DNA of 64,000 bases from Candidatus Binatus sp. Lineage in GTDB: Bacteria; Desulfobacterota; Binatia; Binatales; Binataceae. The notes below the pieces were generated by a model. The model was not told the DNA's origin. It did no database searches and saw only the letters and a program-made list of their open reading frames with translations. The stretch's first letter is position 1; each line of letters opens with the position of its first letter. Shown here piece after piece: positions 53,378 through 62,637 of this stretch. The stretch is taken from positions 52,141 to 116,140 of the forward strand of contig NZ_JAUSKL010000067.1 in NCBI RefSeq assembly GCF_030646925.1, written 5' to 3'. The translations under genes and the position numbers were made by a program.

Positions 53378-55768
53378 CTAGGAAGAGGCTGCCACCGCAC
53401 GCTGCGCCAGGTCGGGACGCCGCGTCGCGATTACGCGATCCCGCTCGCGCCGGATGAAACCGGGATTGAAGGTCACGATCAGCACCGGCAGGATGGTCAT
53501 CGCGCCGAGCATCGAAACGAACATCCAGACCGCCAGCAGCAACCCCATCTCGGCATCGAAGCGGATGCTCGACCAGTACCAGAACAGTACCGACGCGACC
53601 AGCGTCAGCGCCGTGAACGCCACCGCCTTGCCCGACGTCACCAGCGTGGTGTAGGTGGCGTCCTTGAGTTCGCGGCCGAGCGCCAGTTCCTCGATTATCC
53701 GGCTCACGATGTAAATCGAATAGTCGATACCGAAGCCGACGCCGACCGTCACTACCGGCAGCGTGTTGATGTTGATGCCGATATCGTGCGCGCCCATGTA
53801 GGCATTGATCGCGGCATTCGCCAGCGCCAGCGGGAATAGCAGGTAGAGTCCCGCCATGAACGATCGATAAGTGAAAAGCACGATGATGTAGATCGTCGTG
53901 AAGGCGAGCACGTTCAGCAGCACGTCATTGTCGATAATTTCCTGATTGGCCGCCGCCAGTTCGCCGATAATTCCCGCCGCGAGTGAGAACTTGACGCCCG
54001 GAATCTGATGATTGGGATCGGCGAAGAATCTTTGCGTGCGGAGCACGATTCGCTGCACGTTCTCGCCGATGCGATTGCGGCAGAACACCGTGATTTGCGT
54101 CGCGTCGCGGCGCGGCGTCAGGATATACGCGGTCGAGGCCGGCGACGCACCGGCGAGCAATCCGCCGAGCAATTGTCCGGTGCCGCGCGCCGTCGTCGGC
54201 AGCACGTTCCACTTCGGCTGGAATTCCTTCAGCGCGGAGCCGCCGTTGGAGAGCAAATCGGCGACCGAAAAGGTGCGGCCGACGTCCGCGTCGCCTTCCA
54301 TGTAGCGCTGATACTCGTCCATCACGTGGTACAGCTTGGGATTGTTGAGACCGTCGCGCTTTTCGAGTTCCACCACCACCACGAATTGCTCGATCGCGCC
54401 GAACTCATTCTGGATTGCTGCCATCGCGCGGTTGTACGGCGAATCCGGCCACAGGATCGGCGTCTGCGACGAGGGGTCGCCCACCTTAAGGCCCTGCCAG
54501 AAGAATACGCAAAGCGCGATCACGCCGAGCGTCGCGGCGAACGTCGCGATCCGTCCGCCGGGCTCGAGCATCGGCCGCGCGATCGATTGCAGCAGGCGTT
54601 TGAAGACGCCGCGTTCGCGCTTCTCGATCACGTCAATATGCGGCGGCTCGAGGTAATAGTAGACGATCGGATTGAGCAACAGCTCGCTCACGACAATCGC
54701 GGCAATCCAGAAGCTGGCCGTGATCGCCAGCTTCTGCAGGAACAGCACCGGCACCAACAGGATTACCAGCACGCCGAACGCGTCAGTCAGAATGCCTGAC
54801 AACGACGGCACGAACAGTTCCGAAAACGACGACAGGATCGCTTTTTCCTTGTCGCGCAGCCGGTAAAATTCCTCGTAATACCGATCGTGCATCTGCACCG
54901 AATGGCTGACCGCGCGCGCGGTTATGAGGAACGGGATGACGAGCACCAGCGGATCGAGTCCGAAGCCAATCAGCCGGATGAAGCCGAGTCCCCAGATCGC
55001 GCAGATGACGCCGGAGATGGTCGGCCTGAGCGCGCCGCGCCAATCGCGAAAATAGAGGTACAGCAGTATCCAGACCGCCAGCACCGTCGCGCCGAAGATC
55101 CACAGGAACTGATTGGTGTACGAGTACACCCAGCCGTAGAGAATCGGCTGGCCGCCGATATAGATGTGGACGGTGTTGTCCTTGGCCGGATCGACGACGA
55201 TCTTGCGGATGTCCTTCAGGATCGATTTGTAGTCGAGCCGCGTCTCGAGAAAGCTGCCGACCACGACCGCGGCCTTGTCGTCGAACGAGATGAACTGGCC
55301 GAAGATCACGCCGGGATTTTTGTGGACGTTGCTCTTGAGTTCCTCGAGTTCGACCGCGGTGGTCGGAATCTCGCCGTTGGGCAGAATCGGCGAGTTCAAA
55401 ATCACGCCGCCAGCCATCGGCTTGAAGTAGCTGGAGGTGGTGACCGAGCGCACCGATCCGTGCTGGATGCCGTAAACGAGATCCAGGTTGCGCGTCATCT
55501 GGACGATCTTCTTGACGATCTCGGTCTGGTAGATCGTGCCTTCCTTGGCCTCGATCATGATCGTCACGTTGTTCACGCTGCCGAAGTACTGATCGTACTT
55601 ATGCGCAATCTTGATGAACGGATGATCCTGCGGCAGCAGTTCGCCGAAGCTGGTCACGAGCTGCGTCTGGAGCGCGAAGTAGCCGAAAAATGCGGTCATC
55701 GCGCCGACCACGCCCAGCACCAGGAAGCGGCGGCGCAGAATCCATTCTCCAAATCGATACCAGGTCAT
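53378..55768 (-). CDS. RND/MMPL-family transporter
   Basis: 796 residues from ATG 55768 with CCGGAG. The layout is two halves: one span, a periplasmic loop and five to six spans, repeated. The second half contains VVTVGVGFGIDYSIYIVSRI and VTSGKAVAFTALTL, typical of the MMPL/HpnN/SSD-like branch of RND exporters. The family moves lipids such as hopanoids or siderophores. Directly upstream, separated by 28 nt, is a YCF48-like lipoprotein, a pairing also seen in other genomes. The cargo is unknown. Confidence 0.88.
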   Translation of the reverse strand: MTWYRFGEWILRRRFLVLGVVGAMTAFFGYFALQTQLVTSFGELLPQDHPFIKIAHKYDQYFGSVNNVTIMIEAKEGTIYQTEIVKKIVQMTRNLDLVYGIQHGSVRSVTTSSYFKPMAGGVILNSPILPNGEIPTTAVELEELKSNVHKNPGVIFGQFISFDDKAAVVVGSFLETRLDYKSILKDIRKIVVDPAKDNTVHIYIGGQPILYGWVYSYTNQFLWIFGATVLAVWILLYLYFRDWRGALRPTISGVICAIWGLGFIRLIGFGLDPLVLVIPFLITARAVSHSVQMHDRYYEEFYRLRDKEKAILSSFSELFVPSLSGILTDAFGVLVILLVPVLFLQKLAITASFWIAAIVVSELLLNPIVYYYLEPPHIDVIEKRERGVFKRLLQSIARPMLEPGGRIATFAATLGVIALCVFFWQGLKVGDPSSQTPILWPDSPYNRAMAAIQNEFGAIEQFVVVVELEKRDGLNNPKLYHVMDEYQRYMEGDADVGRTFSVADLLSNGGSALKEFQPKWNVLPTTARGTGQLLGGLLAGASPASTAYILTPRRDATQITVFCRNRIGENVQRIVLRTQRFFADPNHQIPGVKFSLAAGIIGELAAANQEIIDNDVLLNVLAFTTIYIIVLFTYRSFMAGLYLLFPLALANAAINAYMGAHDIGININTLPVVTVGVGFGIDYSIYIVSRIIEELALGRELKDATYTTLVTSGKAVAFTALTLVASVLFWYWSSIRFDAEMGLLLAVWMFVSMLGAMTILPVLIVTFNPGFIRRERDRVIATRRPDLAQRAVAASS

Positions 55769-55796
55769 CGCGTACTCCGGGTTCCTTGGCGCAGCC

Positions 55797-56933
55797 CTAG
55801 CCCTGGCAGGAGCGCCAGGTCTTGCCGCCATCGTCGGTGTAGAGGATCGTGCCTTGGCCCACGATCCAGCCGTGTTGCGGGTCGAAGAATCGCACCTGGC
55901 TGAACTGGACTGGAATCGAAGGTACCGTCGGATCGTGCGCCCATGCGCCGTTGCCCTGCAAGCGCAGCACTGTGCCGGTATTGCCGCTGCTGATGCCCTG
56001 GTCGCCGCCAAAGAGATCGATCGAGAACAGCGGATCGCGCGCCGGATACACCACGGTTCCCGGCACCAGCGAGTCGGGCGGCATACCCGGCTTCTCGGCC
56101 TGATGCGCAAAGCGCCAGGACTTGCCGCCGTCCCCAGTCTGCACCACGACGCCCTCGAGCCCGCACGCCGCGCCGTTCTTTAGGTCGCGAAACGAAACGC
56201 CGAAGAAAGTCGGCAAAATGTAATCCGCGAAGCGCTGATCCTCGTTGGGGCCGAGCGCGCGTTTCCATTGCGATACCAGCGATTGCTGCTGCTCGTTCCA
56301 GCTCTTGCCGCCGTTGTCGGTGGCCCAGATCCGCCCGAGCTCGCCGACCACGAAGCCGTGATCCGAGTCCACAAATCTCGTGCTGTACAGCACCGGCTCC
56401 TCGTACGGCAGCGCGTAGTCAGCGATCTCCGGCGGAAATTGCCGATCGAGCTGCCGCTTGAAGAAAGTCTCTCCGCCGTTGCTGGTGTTCATCACGAGCG
56501 CGCGATCGCCGACCAGGAAGCCGTGCAATCGATCGGTGAATGACATCCCGAAAATAAACAGATGCGTCCGCGAATTCAGCCGCTCCCAGGTCTTGCCGCC
56601 GTCGCGCGTGCGCATGATCAGCCCGTCCTGGCCGCACAGAAATCCGTTCTGATCGTCGGTCATCTGGATGCCGAAGATGCCGAGATTTACGCCGATATTG
56701 ATCCGTTGAAATGTTTTGCCGCCGTCTTCGGTCAGCAATACCTTGCCGCGATCGCCGACGATAAATGCGCGCGTCGGGCTGGTCGGCCACACGTCGAAAA
56801 ACTTGTCCGTAAAGCGGATGTTGTGGACCGGCATCGGCGGCATCGCGACTTCGCGATGACACGCGGCGGTCGCGAGCGCGACAAGAACCAGCAGCGTCTT
56901 GATTAGTCGTGAGGACGTGATAGGTCGCTCCAT
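55797..56933 (-). CDS. YCF48-like beta-propeller lipoprotein
   Basis: 378 residues. Lipobox LATAAC puts the lipid Cys at 25. The rest is a beta-propeller with six or seven blades, each ending in a DGGKTW/DNGGKSW/DDGGKTW Asp-box (for example TEDGGKTFQR, TRDGGKTWER, TDNGGKSWNE, TGDGGKSWRF, TDDGGKTWRS). The YCF48/HCF136 group assists photosystem II assembly in cyanobacteria, but other bacteria use it in the envelope. Its partner here is the RND transporter; a role as an accessory to that pump is inferred. Confidence 0.85.
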   Translation of the reverse strand: MERPITSSRLIKTLLVLVALATAACHREVAMPPMPVHNIRFTDKFFDVWPTSPTRAFIVGDRGKVLLTEDGGKTFQRINIGVNLGIFGIQMTDDQNGFLCGQDGLIMRTRDGGKTWERLNSRTHLFIFGMSFTDRLHGFLVGDRALVMNTSNGGETFFKRQLDRQFPPEIADYALPYEEPVLYSTRFVDSDHGFVVGELGRIWATDNGGKSWNEQQQSLVSQWKRALGPNEDQRFADYILPTFFGVSFRDLKNGAACGLEGVVVQTGDGGKSWRFAHQAEKPGMPPDSLVPGTVVYPARDPLFSIDLFGGDQGISSGNTGTVLRLQGNGAWAHDPTVPSIPVQFSQVRFFDPQHGWIVGQGTILYTDDGGKTWRSCQG

Positions 56934-57114
56934 CTAGTTCCGATCCGGCGGAAAAATTTGCTCTATACTCAAGTAAAGCGTCCGGCTTGGCAAGCTGTTC
57001 ATTTAGGCAACCGTTCGATCGAACTCAACTTTCGATTCGTCAATTCCCATATCCAATTTGCTGGATGAGTTCGCCGCGCCGCGCCACAGCAAGGCCCGCG
57101 CGTCCCGCCAGCAA

Positions 57115-58323
57115 CTATAATTCCGAAAGTAGCAGACCGGTCAGGTACTCGCCCTCGGCGTGGCCGAGCAGCACCGGATGATCGGCGCCGGGCCCCAGAT
57201 GCGCAATCAGGCGCATCTGACGGCCCGCATTCGACGCCGCGTAGCGCACCGCTCGGATGAATTCCTCGGCGCGAAAATGCGTCGAGCATGAGAACGTCAG
57301 GATTCGTCCGCCGGGCGCCAGCGCGCGCATCGCAAGCGTGTTCAACTCGACGTACATCCGCCCCGCCCGCTCGACGTCGCCGCGAGTTCTCGCCAGCGGC
57401 GGCGGATCGAGCACGATAAGATCGAATCGATTCGGCATCTCGGCCATGAACTTCGGCGCCTCGCCATGAACGAATTCCACCGCGTCGGGCGCGTATGTAT
57501 TGAGCTCGAGATTCTGCCGCGCGAATCCAATCGCGCGCGCCGACGTGTCGATCGCAACGATCTGCCGCGCACCGCCCGCGACCGCAGCTAGCGCGAAGCC
57601 GCCTTCGTAGCAGTAGGCGTCGAGCACGCGCGCATCTTTGGCCAACGATCCCGCGAGCGCCCGATTCTCGCGCTGGTCGAGGAAGTATCCGGTCTTCTGC
57701 CCGTGCTCGAAATCGACGTGAACGCGAATTCCATTCTCCGTCGCAATCGCCTGCGCAATCATCCGATCGCTCGATTCGCCGCTTACCAAGCCAACGCGAT
57801 CTTCGAGTCCTTCCTGCCGCCGCACCGCGCCCGCGCTGCGCTCGATAATCGCGCGCGGATGAAGCATCGCGTCGAGTTCCGCGATCAGCGCCTCGCGCAT
57901 CCGCTCCGCGCCCGCGGTCAGCAGTTGAATCACCAGCACGCCGCCGTATCGATCGACGACGATGCCCGACAGCCCGTCGCCATCGCCGTTAATCAATCGA
58001 TATGAATCGGTGTCCCCGCGAATGAACCGACGCCTCAGTTCGAGCGCGTTTTTCAGACGACGCGCGATCAACTCGCGGAGGTCGGGCGTTTCGCCCCACG
58101 CGAGCATCCGCACCGCGATCGTGGTCGCAGGATTGCAATAGCCCATCCCGAGCAGCGCGTCGTTCGCATCGTGCACCGAAACGAGCGCGCCCGCCTCGGG
58201 CCGCGCCGGCGCGATGCGTTCGATCGCCTGCGAAAATATCCACGGATTGCCGCCGCGCACCGGACCCTCGCGTCCGCGCTTCAGGATCACTCGCGCGAGC
58301 GGCTGATTTACTTCGCCGGCCAC
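57115..58323 (-). CDS. Class I rRNA large-subunit methyltransferase (RlmI-like)
   Basis: 402 residues from GTG 58323, overlapping the moaC end by 16 nt. A PUA domain (about 9-85, ILKRGREGPVRGGNPWIFS) is followed by a Rossmann domain. Motif I is LDAYCYEGGFALAA and the catalytic/RNA-binding motif is DPPPLART. CST near ILTFSCSTH fits an m5C methyltransferase. The E. coli homologue methylates C1962 of 23S rRNA. The assignment to a site is by homology only. Confidence 0.88.
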   Translation of the reverse strand: MAGEVNQPLARVILKRGREGPVRGGNPWIFSQAIERIAPARPEAGALVSVHDANDALLGMGYCNPATTIAVRMLAWGETPDLRELIARRLKNALELRRRFIRGDTDSYRLINGDGDGLSGIVVDRYGGVLVIQLLTAGAERMREALIAELDAMLHPRAIIERSAGAVRRQEGLEDRVGLVSGESSDRMIAQAIATENGIRVHVDFEHGQKTGYFLDQRENRALAGSLAKDARVLDAYCYEGGFALAAVAGGARQIVAIDTSARAIGFARQNLELNTYAPDAVEFVHGEAPKFMAEMPNRFDLIVLDPPPLARTRGDVERAGRMYVELNTLAMRALAPGGRILTFSCSTHFRAEEFIRAVRYAASNAGRQMRLIAHLGPGADHPVLLGHAEGEYLTGLLLSEL

Positions 58324-58850
58324 TCGGACTCGCCGGGCCGGACGAAATCGACGCTCCGGCCGCCGCGTTTCGAGACCAGCCGCACCGCGCCAATCTCCAT
58401 CGCGCGATCGATCGCCTTCGCCATGTCGTAGATCGTCAGCGCCGCGGCGCTCACCGCGACCAGCGCTTCCATCTCGACGCCCGTGCGCGAGTCGGTGACG
58501 GCGCGCGCCTGGATCTCGAGCGTCGATTTGGCGGTATCGGGCCTGAACTCGACTTCGACAACTTCGAGCGCGATCTGATGACAGAGCGGAATTGTCTCAG
58601 CGGTGCGTTTCGCCGCCATGATTCCCGCGATTCGCGCCGCCGCCAGCGCTTCGCCCTTTTTGAGGCGGCCGCCCACGATCGCCTCGAGCGTCGCCGGCGC
58701 CATCTTCACCTGTCCGCGCGCGATCGCCTCGCGCCGCGTCACCGGCTTCTCGCCGACATCGACCATCCGGATTTGTCCGTCGCGATCGAGATGCGTCAGG
58801 CGCTCCGCGGCGGCGTTGCTCGATTTGATTTGGGCTCTCTTGCTCGCCAT
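58308..58850 (-). CDS. moaC: Cyclic pyranopterin monophosphate synthase
   Basis: 180 residues. MVDVGEKPVTRREAIARG is the MoaC start region, KKGEALAAARIAGIMAAKRTAETIPLCHQ contains conserved His and Cys, and VTDSRTGVEMEALVA and TIYDMAKAIDR carry the catalytic Lys/Asp set. It acts with MoaA to make the molybdopterin precursor from GTP. No other moa or moe gene is in the window. Confidence 0.96.
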   Translation of the reverse strand: MASKRAQIKSSNAAAERLTHLDRDGQIRMVDVGEKPVTRREAIARGQVKMAPATLEAIVGGRLKKGEALAAARIAGIMAAKRTAETIPLCHQIALEVVEVEFRPDTAKSTLEIQARAVTDSRTGVEMEALVAVSAAALTIYDMAKAIDRAMEIGAVRLVSKRGGRSVDFVRPGESEWPAK

Positions 58851-58874
58851 CGAAGTGAATGCTTAGAGCTTATG

Positions 58875-58902
58875 TTGACCGCCTCCGGATATTCAATAAA
58901 GT
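58875..58902 (+). promoter_or_regulatory. Likely sigma-70 promoter for trxB
   Basis: TTGACC (58875-58880) and TAAAGT (58897-58902) are separated by 16 bp, 40 bp before the trxB ATG. Confidence 0.45.
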
Positions 58903-58941
58903 GGTGAAACTCATCCCAACTGAATTTCTCCCGCGAGACTT

Positions 58942-59886
58942 ATGGCTGACGAAATCAACAAGGTCGTGATCCTCGGTTCCGGTCCTGCCGGCTACACTGC
59001 GGCGCTCTACACCGCGCGCGCGAATCTGCAGCCGCTGCTGATCGAAGGCAACGCGCCCGGCGGGCAGCTCACGATCACGACCGAGGTCGAGAATTATCCG
59101 GGCTTTGAACACGGCATCCAGGGGCCCGAGATGATGGAAGTGTTTCGCCGCCAGGTCGAGCGCTTCGGCACCCGTTTCATGGCGGGCGACGTGACCGGCG
59201 TGAAGCTCGGCAAGCGGCCCTTCGAACTCGACGTCGAAGGCGAGATCGTCAAGGCCGAGACGCTGATCGTATCCACGGGCGCATCGGCGAAGCTGCTCAA
59301 TATCGAATCGGAAAAACGCCTGATGGGCTACGGCGTCAGCGCGTGCGCGACCTGCGACGGCGCGTTTTTCAAGGAGAAGGAAGCGCTGGTCGTCGGCGGC
59401 GGCGACACCGCGATGGAAGAGGCGACGTTTCTGACGCGCTTCTGCACCAAGGTTACGATCGTGCATCGACGCGATACGTTGCGCGCGTCGAAGATCATGC
59501 AGGATCGCGCGCGCAAGAATCCGAAGATTGGTTTCATCTGGGATTCAGCGATCGAAGAAATTTTTGGCGATCCCAAAAATGGCGTGACCGGCGCGCGCTT
59601 GAAAAATCTCAAAACCGGCGCCACCAGCGAGGTCAAGACCGACGCGGTTTTCGTCGCGATCGGCCACCAGCCGAACACCGCGATCTTCAAGGGTCAGCTC
59701 GAGATGGACGACGTCGGCTATCTCAAGGTTCGTCCCGGTTCGACCTACACCAACATCGAAGGCGTGTTCGCCGCGGGCGATGTCGCCGACAGCGTCTATC
59801 GTCAGGCAGTGACTGCCGCCGGCACCGGATGCATGGCGGCGATCGACGCCGAACGCTGGCTCGAATCGCATTCCGACCACGCGTAA
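58942..59886 (+). CDS. trxB: Thioredoxin reductase
   Basis: 314 residues. FAD motif GSGPAGYTA (12-20), redox-active CATC (Cys135, Cys138) and NADPH motif GGGDTAMEEA are in the order of the low-molecular-weight reductases. The C-terminus has GVFAAGDVADSVYRQAVTAAGTG, binding FAD. It reduces thioredoxin using NADPH. Divergent from moaC with 91 nt between. Confidence 0.96.
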   Translation: MADEINKVVILGSGPAGYTAALYTARANLQPLLIEGNAPGGQLTITTEVENYPGFEHGIQGPEMMEVFRRQVERFGTRFMAGDVTGVKLGKRPFELDVEGEIVKAETLIVSTGASAKLLNIESEKRLMGYGVSACATCDGAFFKEKEALVVGGGDTAMEEATFLTRFCTKVTIVHRRDTLRASKIMQDRARKNPKIGFIWDSAIEEIFGDPKNGVTGARLKNLKTGATSEVKTDAVFVAIGHQPNTAIFKGQLEMDDVGYLKVRPGSTYTNIEGVFAAGDVADSVYRQAVTAAGTGCMAAIDAERWLESHSDHA

Positions 59887-59894
59887 GCGGTCAT

Positions 59895-59923
59895 TTGACA
59901 TAGCACCTCGCGAGCGGGTTATC
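59895..59923 (+). promoter_or_regulatory. Possible promoter before the small protein and Rieske remnant
   Basis: A perfect TTGACA (59895-59900) lies before the 73-residue gene. The -10 would be GTTATC/TTATCG at 17-18 bp, a poor match. Weak call. Confidence 0.3.
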
Positions 59924-59957
59924 GCCGGACAATACGGTTCGTGCGCGTGCGAGGAAC

Positions 59958-60179
59958 ATGAGATCGATTCGACATCCGCTGAGCGGTGCGCTCTATGATT
60001 TGCAATCCGATGGCACCGTGCGCGTCGAGAAAGACGGCAAATTCGGAACGTTCCGCGCCGACGGCAGTTACATCTCGGGCGAAACCAAGTTCGCCGATCC
60101 TCATATGTGCGTATGGATTGGCGGCCGCGACCTTCCATCGCGATCTCGCCAGGCCGCCGAGGCGTTGAAGAAATCCTGA
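59958..60179 (+). CDS. Small protein of unknown function next to a Rieske/P450 locus
   Basis: 73 residues with ATG after GAGG. It has a beta-rich core (SGALYDLQSDGTVRVEKDGKFG) and a short block PHMCVWIGG with one cysteine. I do not know a characterised family. It precedes the remains of a Rieske oxygenase and P450, so it may once have been part of the same oxygenase unit. The frame is clean, unlike the two genes that follow. Confidence 0.6.
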   Translation: MRSIRHPLSGALYDLQSDGTVRVEKDGKFGTFRADGSYISGETKFADPHMCVWIGGRDLPSRSRQAAEALKKS

Positions 60180-60224
60180 ACCGCCCGCGGCGCATCAAAA
60201 GTTCGACCACGGGGAATTTCATCG

Positions 60225-60668
60225 ATGGGTCTCAGCGAACATCCAGCGGCGGCGCGCTCCAAAGGCATCGACCTATCAGCACCTGCTCGCGACCGATACG
60301 CATCCGGTGCCCGAAGTTCTCCGCCGCGAAAATCCTGTCAGCGCGATGCCCAACGAAATTCCGATCGAGCGCTACACCTCGCGCGCGTTTTTCGATCTCG
60401 AAGTCGAGAAAGTCTGGAAGCGCGTGTGGCAGATGGCGTGCCGCGAGGAAGACATCCCCAACGTCGGCGACAATATCGTGTACGACATCGCGGGGATGTC
60501 ATTCGTCGTGCTGCGCACTCGGCCAGACACGATCAAGGCGTACGTCAATGCGTGCCTGCATCGCGGTCGCCTGCTGCGCGAGCAGGGTGGATGCGGTCTC
60601 GCCGAAATTCGATGCCCCTTTCACGGCTTCGCGTGGAACCTCGACGGCAGCCTGAAGCACATCCCTGT
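60225..60668 (+). pseudogene. Rieske oxygenase alpha-subunit remnant (frameshift and 3' truncation)
   Basis: The ATG at 60225 opens a start that runs in one frame to about 60270, after which the conserved YQHLLATDTHPVPEVL...RYTSRAFFDLE...WKRVWQMACREEDIPNVGD continues in the next frame. The Rieske iron-sulfur motif Cys-x-His (CLHRGRLL) and Cys-x2-His (CPFHGF) is complete, then WNLDGSLKHIP, and there the match stops. The whole catalytic iron domain, about 250-300 residues, is missing. The frame and the loss of the domain mean it cannot make a normal oxygenase. Related enzymes start ring hydroxylation of aromatics or steroids. Confidence 0.75.
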
Positions 60669-61198
60669 ACCAGGTGCCCGGCGCGGGATTCTTCATCGTC
60701 AATCGCTACGACGACGTCCTCTTCGTCCTGAATCACCCCGATATTTTTTCGTCGCATCAGCCGCCTGGAGTGCAGCCGCCGCCGACGCCCGCGCTGATTC
60801 CCAACTTCGTCGAGGAAGCGCTACGCAGTGAATCGCCGGTGCAAGGGCTGACGCGGCTCGCAAAAATCGACACGGAAATTGGCGGCGTGAAAATCCCGGC
60901 CGGGTCGCTGATCTTCGTGATGTTCGCGTCGGGCAATCGCGATGAAGCGCAATATAAGGATGCGGCTGGCTTCGATCTTCGCCGCGAGAACGCCCGCACT
61001 CATCTGTCATTCGGCCAAGGCGTCCACTTTTGTCTCGGCGCAGCACTCGCGCGCCTCGAGGGCAAAGTCGCGTTCGAGACGCTGTTGGCGCGACTCCGCA
61101 ATATCCGCTTTGCGCCTGCCGGCAACGATTTCACGCATACGCCGAGCTTCATCCTGCGCGGCTTGCGCGCATTGCATATCGAGTTCGATCGCGCCTGA
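60669..61198 (+). pseudogene. Cytochrome P450 remnant with internal deletion
   Basis: From about 60674 the frame reads PGAGFFIVNRYDDVLFVLNHPDIFSS, a P450 N-terminal region, then near 60780-60795 passes directly to ALIPNFVEEALR, the K-helix with ExxR. The heme loop FGQGVHFCLGAALAR is intact. The stretch between, which should hold the I-helix with the oxygen-binding Thr, is gone, as is the true N-terminus, lost where the Rieske part ends. About 200 or more residues are missing, so catalysis is not expected. The two deletions together joined two neighbouring oxygenase genes. Confidence 0.75.
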
Positions 61199-61266
61199 AT
61201 CACTCGCGCTCGCACCAGAATGTGGCGGGGTCGCGAACTTGATTTCGCTGTGATAACAAACCCGCC

Positions 61267-62625
61267 ATGGCGACCTTCACTTTCCCCAAGGACTTCCTGT
61301 GGGGCACCGCGAGCGCGTCCTATCAAATCGAGGGCGCGTGGAACGAGGACGGCAAGTCCGAATCAGTCTGGGATCGTTTTTCGCACACGCCCGGCAAAAT
61401 CAAAAAGGGCGATACCGGCGACGTCGCTTGCGATTTTTACCATCGCTATGAAAGCGACATCGCGCTCATGTCCGACCTCGGCCTGAATGCCGCGCGCATT
61501 TCGCTCTCATGGCCGCGCATCATGCCCGACGGCAAGGGCGCGGTGAATCAGAAGGGCCTCGATTTTTACGATCGCGTCGTCGATGCGCTACTCAAGCGCA
61601 ACATTCAGCCGTGGGTCACGCTCTATCATTGGGATTTGCCGCAGGCGCTCGAAGATGCCGGCGGATGGCCCAATCGCGATCTCGCGGAATATTTTCGTGA
61701 CTACGCCGCGGTCGTGGTGGACTCGCTCGGCGATCGCGTCAAGCATTGGATGGCATTCAACGAGCCGTGGATTTTCACCATCCTCGGCTACTTGACGGGA
61801 ATTCACGCGCCCGGCCGCCGCGAACCGCTCGCAGCGATGAAGGCGACGCACACGGTCAATATCGCGCAGGGATTGGCGATTCGCGCACTTCGCGAGTCGC
61901 GCAACACGCCGACTGCGGTCGGCACCGCGTTCAGCATGTCGCCGGTGCATCCGAGCACCGGTTCGCTCGAGGATCGCGCCGCCGCGCAACGATGGCATCA
62001 GTTCTACAACATGTGGTTTCTCGATCCGGTGATGCGCGGCGAATATCCGCAAGCCTACGTCGAGGGATCGTTTGGCAATCACGTCGATATTCGTCCCGGC
62101 GATCTCGAGACAATCAAGGCGCCGCTCGATTTCATCGGCATCAATCTCTACACGCGCGCAGTCGTCGCGCACGATCCGCACGATCGCAACATCGGCGTGA
62201 AGCAGGAACGCCCTGGCGGCGAGGAAGTCACTGACTTCGGCTGGGAGGTTTATCCGCCGGCGCTGTCCGAGATGATCCTGAAGATCGCGCACGACTACCC
62301 GAGCCTGCCGCTTTACGTCACCGAGAACGGATGCTCCTACGGCGACGCGCCCGGCCCCGACGGCAAGCTCAACGATCAGCGGCGGGTGAGTTTTCTACGC
62401 CGCTTTATCGGCGAGGTCGCGCGCGCGATGCAATCAGGCGCCGACGTGCGCGGTTATTTTCTGTGGACGTTTACCGATAATTTTGAATGGGCCGAAGGAT
62501 TTCGCCAGCGCTTCGGAATTGTCTATTGCGATTTCGAAACCCAGGATCGCTTCGTCAAGGAAAGCGGCCATTGGTACTCGAGGCTCGCCCGCACCGGCGC
62601 CCTCGATTTCGATCCCGCCGAGTAA
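61267..62625 (+). CDS. GH1 beta-glucosidase
   Basis: 452 residues, one (beta/alpha)8 barrel. FLWGTASASYQIEGAW is the family-1 N-terminal signature, FNEPW holds the acid/base Glu166, and YVTENG the nucleophile Glu353. There is no signal peptide, so it acts in the cytoplasm on imported beta-glucosides or related glycosides. It lies 68 nt after the P450 remnant and appears intact. Confidence 0.95.
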   Translation: MATFTFPKDFLWGTASASYQIEGAWNEDGKSESVWDRFSHTPGKIKKGDTGDVACDFYHRYESDIALMSDLGLNAARISLSWPRIMPDGKGAVNQKGLDFYDRVVDALLKRNIQPWVTLYHWDLPQALEDAGGWPNRDLAEYFRDYAAVVVDSLGDRVKHWMAFNEPWIFTILGYLTGIHAPGRREPLAAMKATHTVNIAQGLAIRALRESRNTPTAVGTAFSMSPVHPSTGSLEDRAAAQRWHQFYNMWFLDPVMRGEYPQAYVEGSFGNHVDIRPGDLETIKAPLDFIGINLYTRAVVAHDPHDRNIGVKQERPGGEEVTDFGWEVYPPALSEMILKIAHDYPSLPLYVTENGCSYGDAPGPDGKLNDQRRVSFLRRFIGEVARAMQSGADVRGYFLWTFTDNFEWAEGFRQRFGIVYCDFETQDRFVKESGHWYSRLARTGALDFDPAE

Positions 62626-62637
62626 CGCCGCACACTG

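Noticed and set aside
60107..60655. 182-residue frame over the Rieske region
   Set aside because: Arg/Ser-rich and out of frame with the clear Rieske motifs at 60307-60668.
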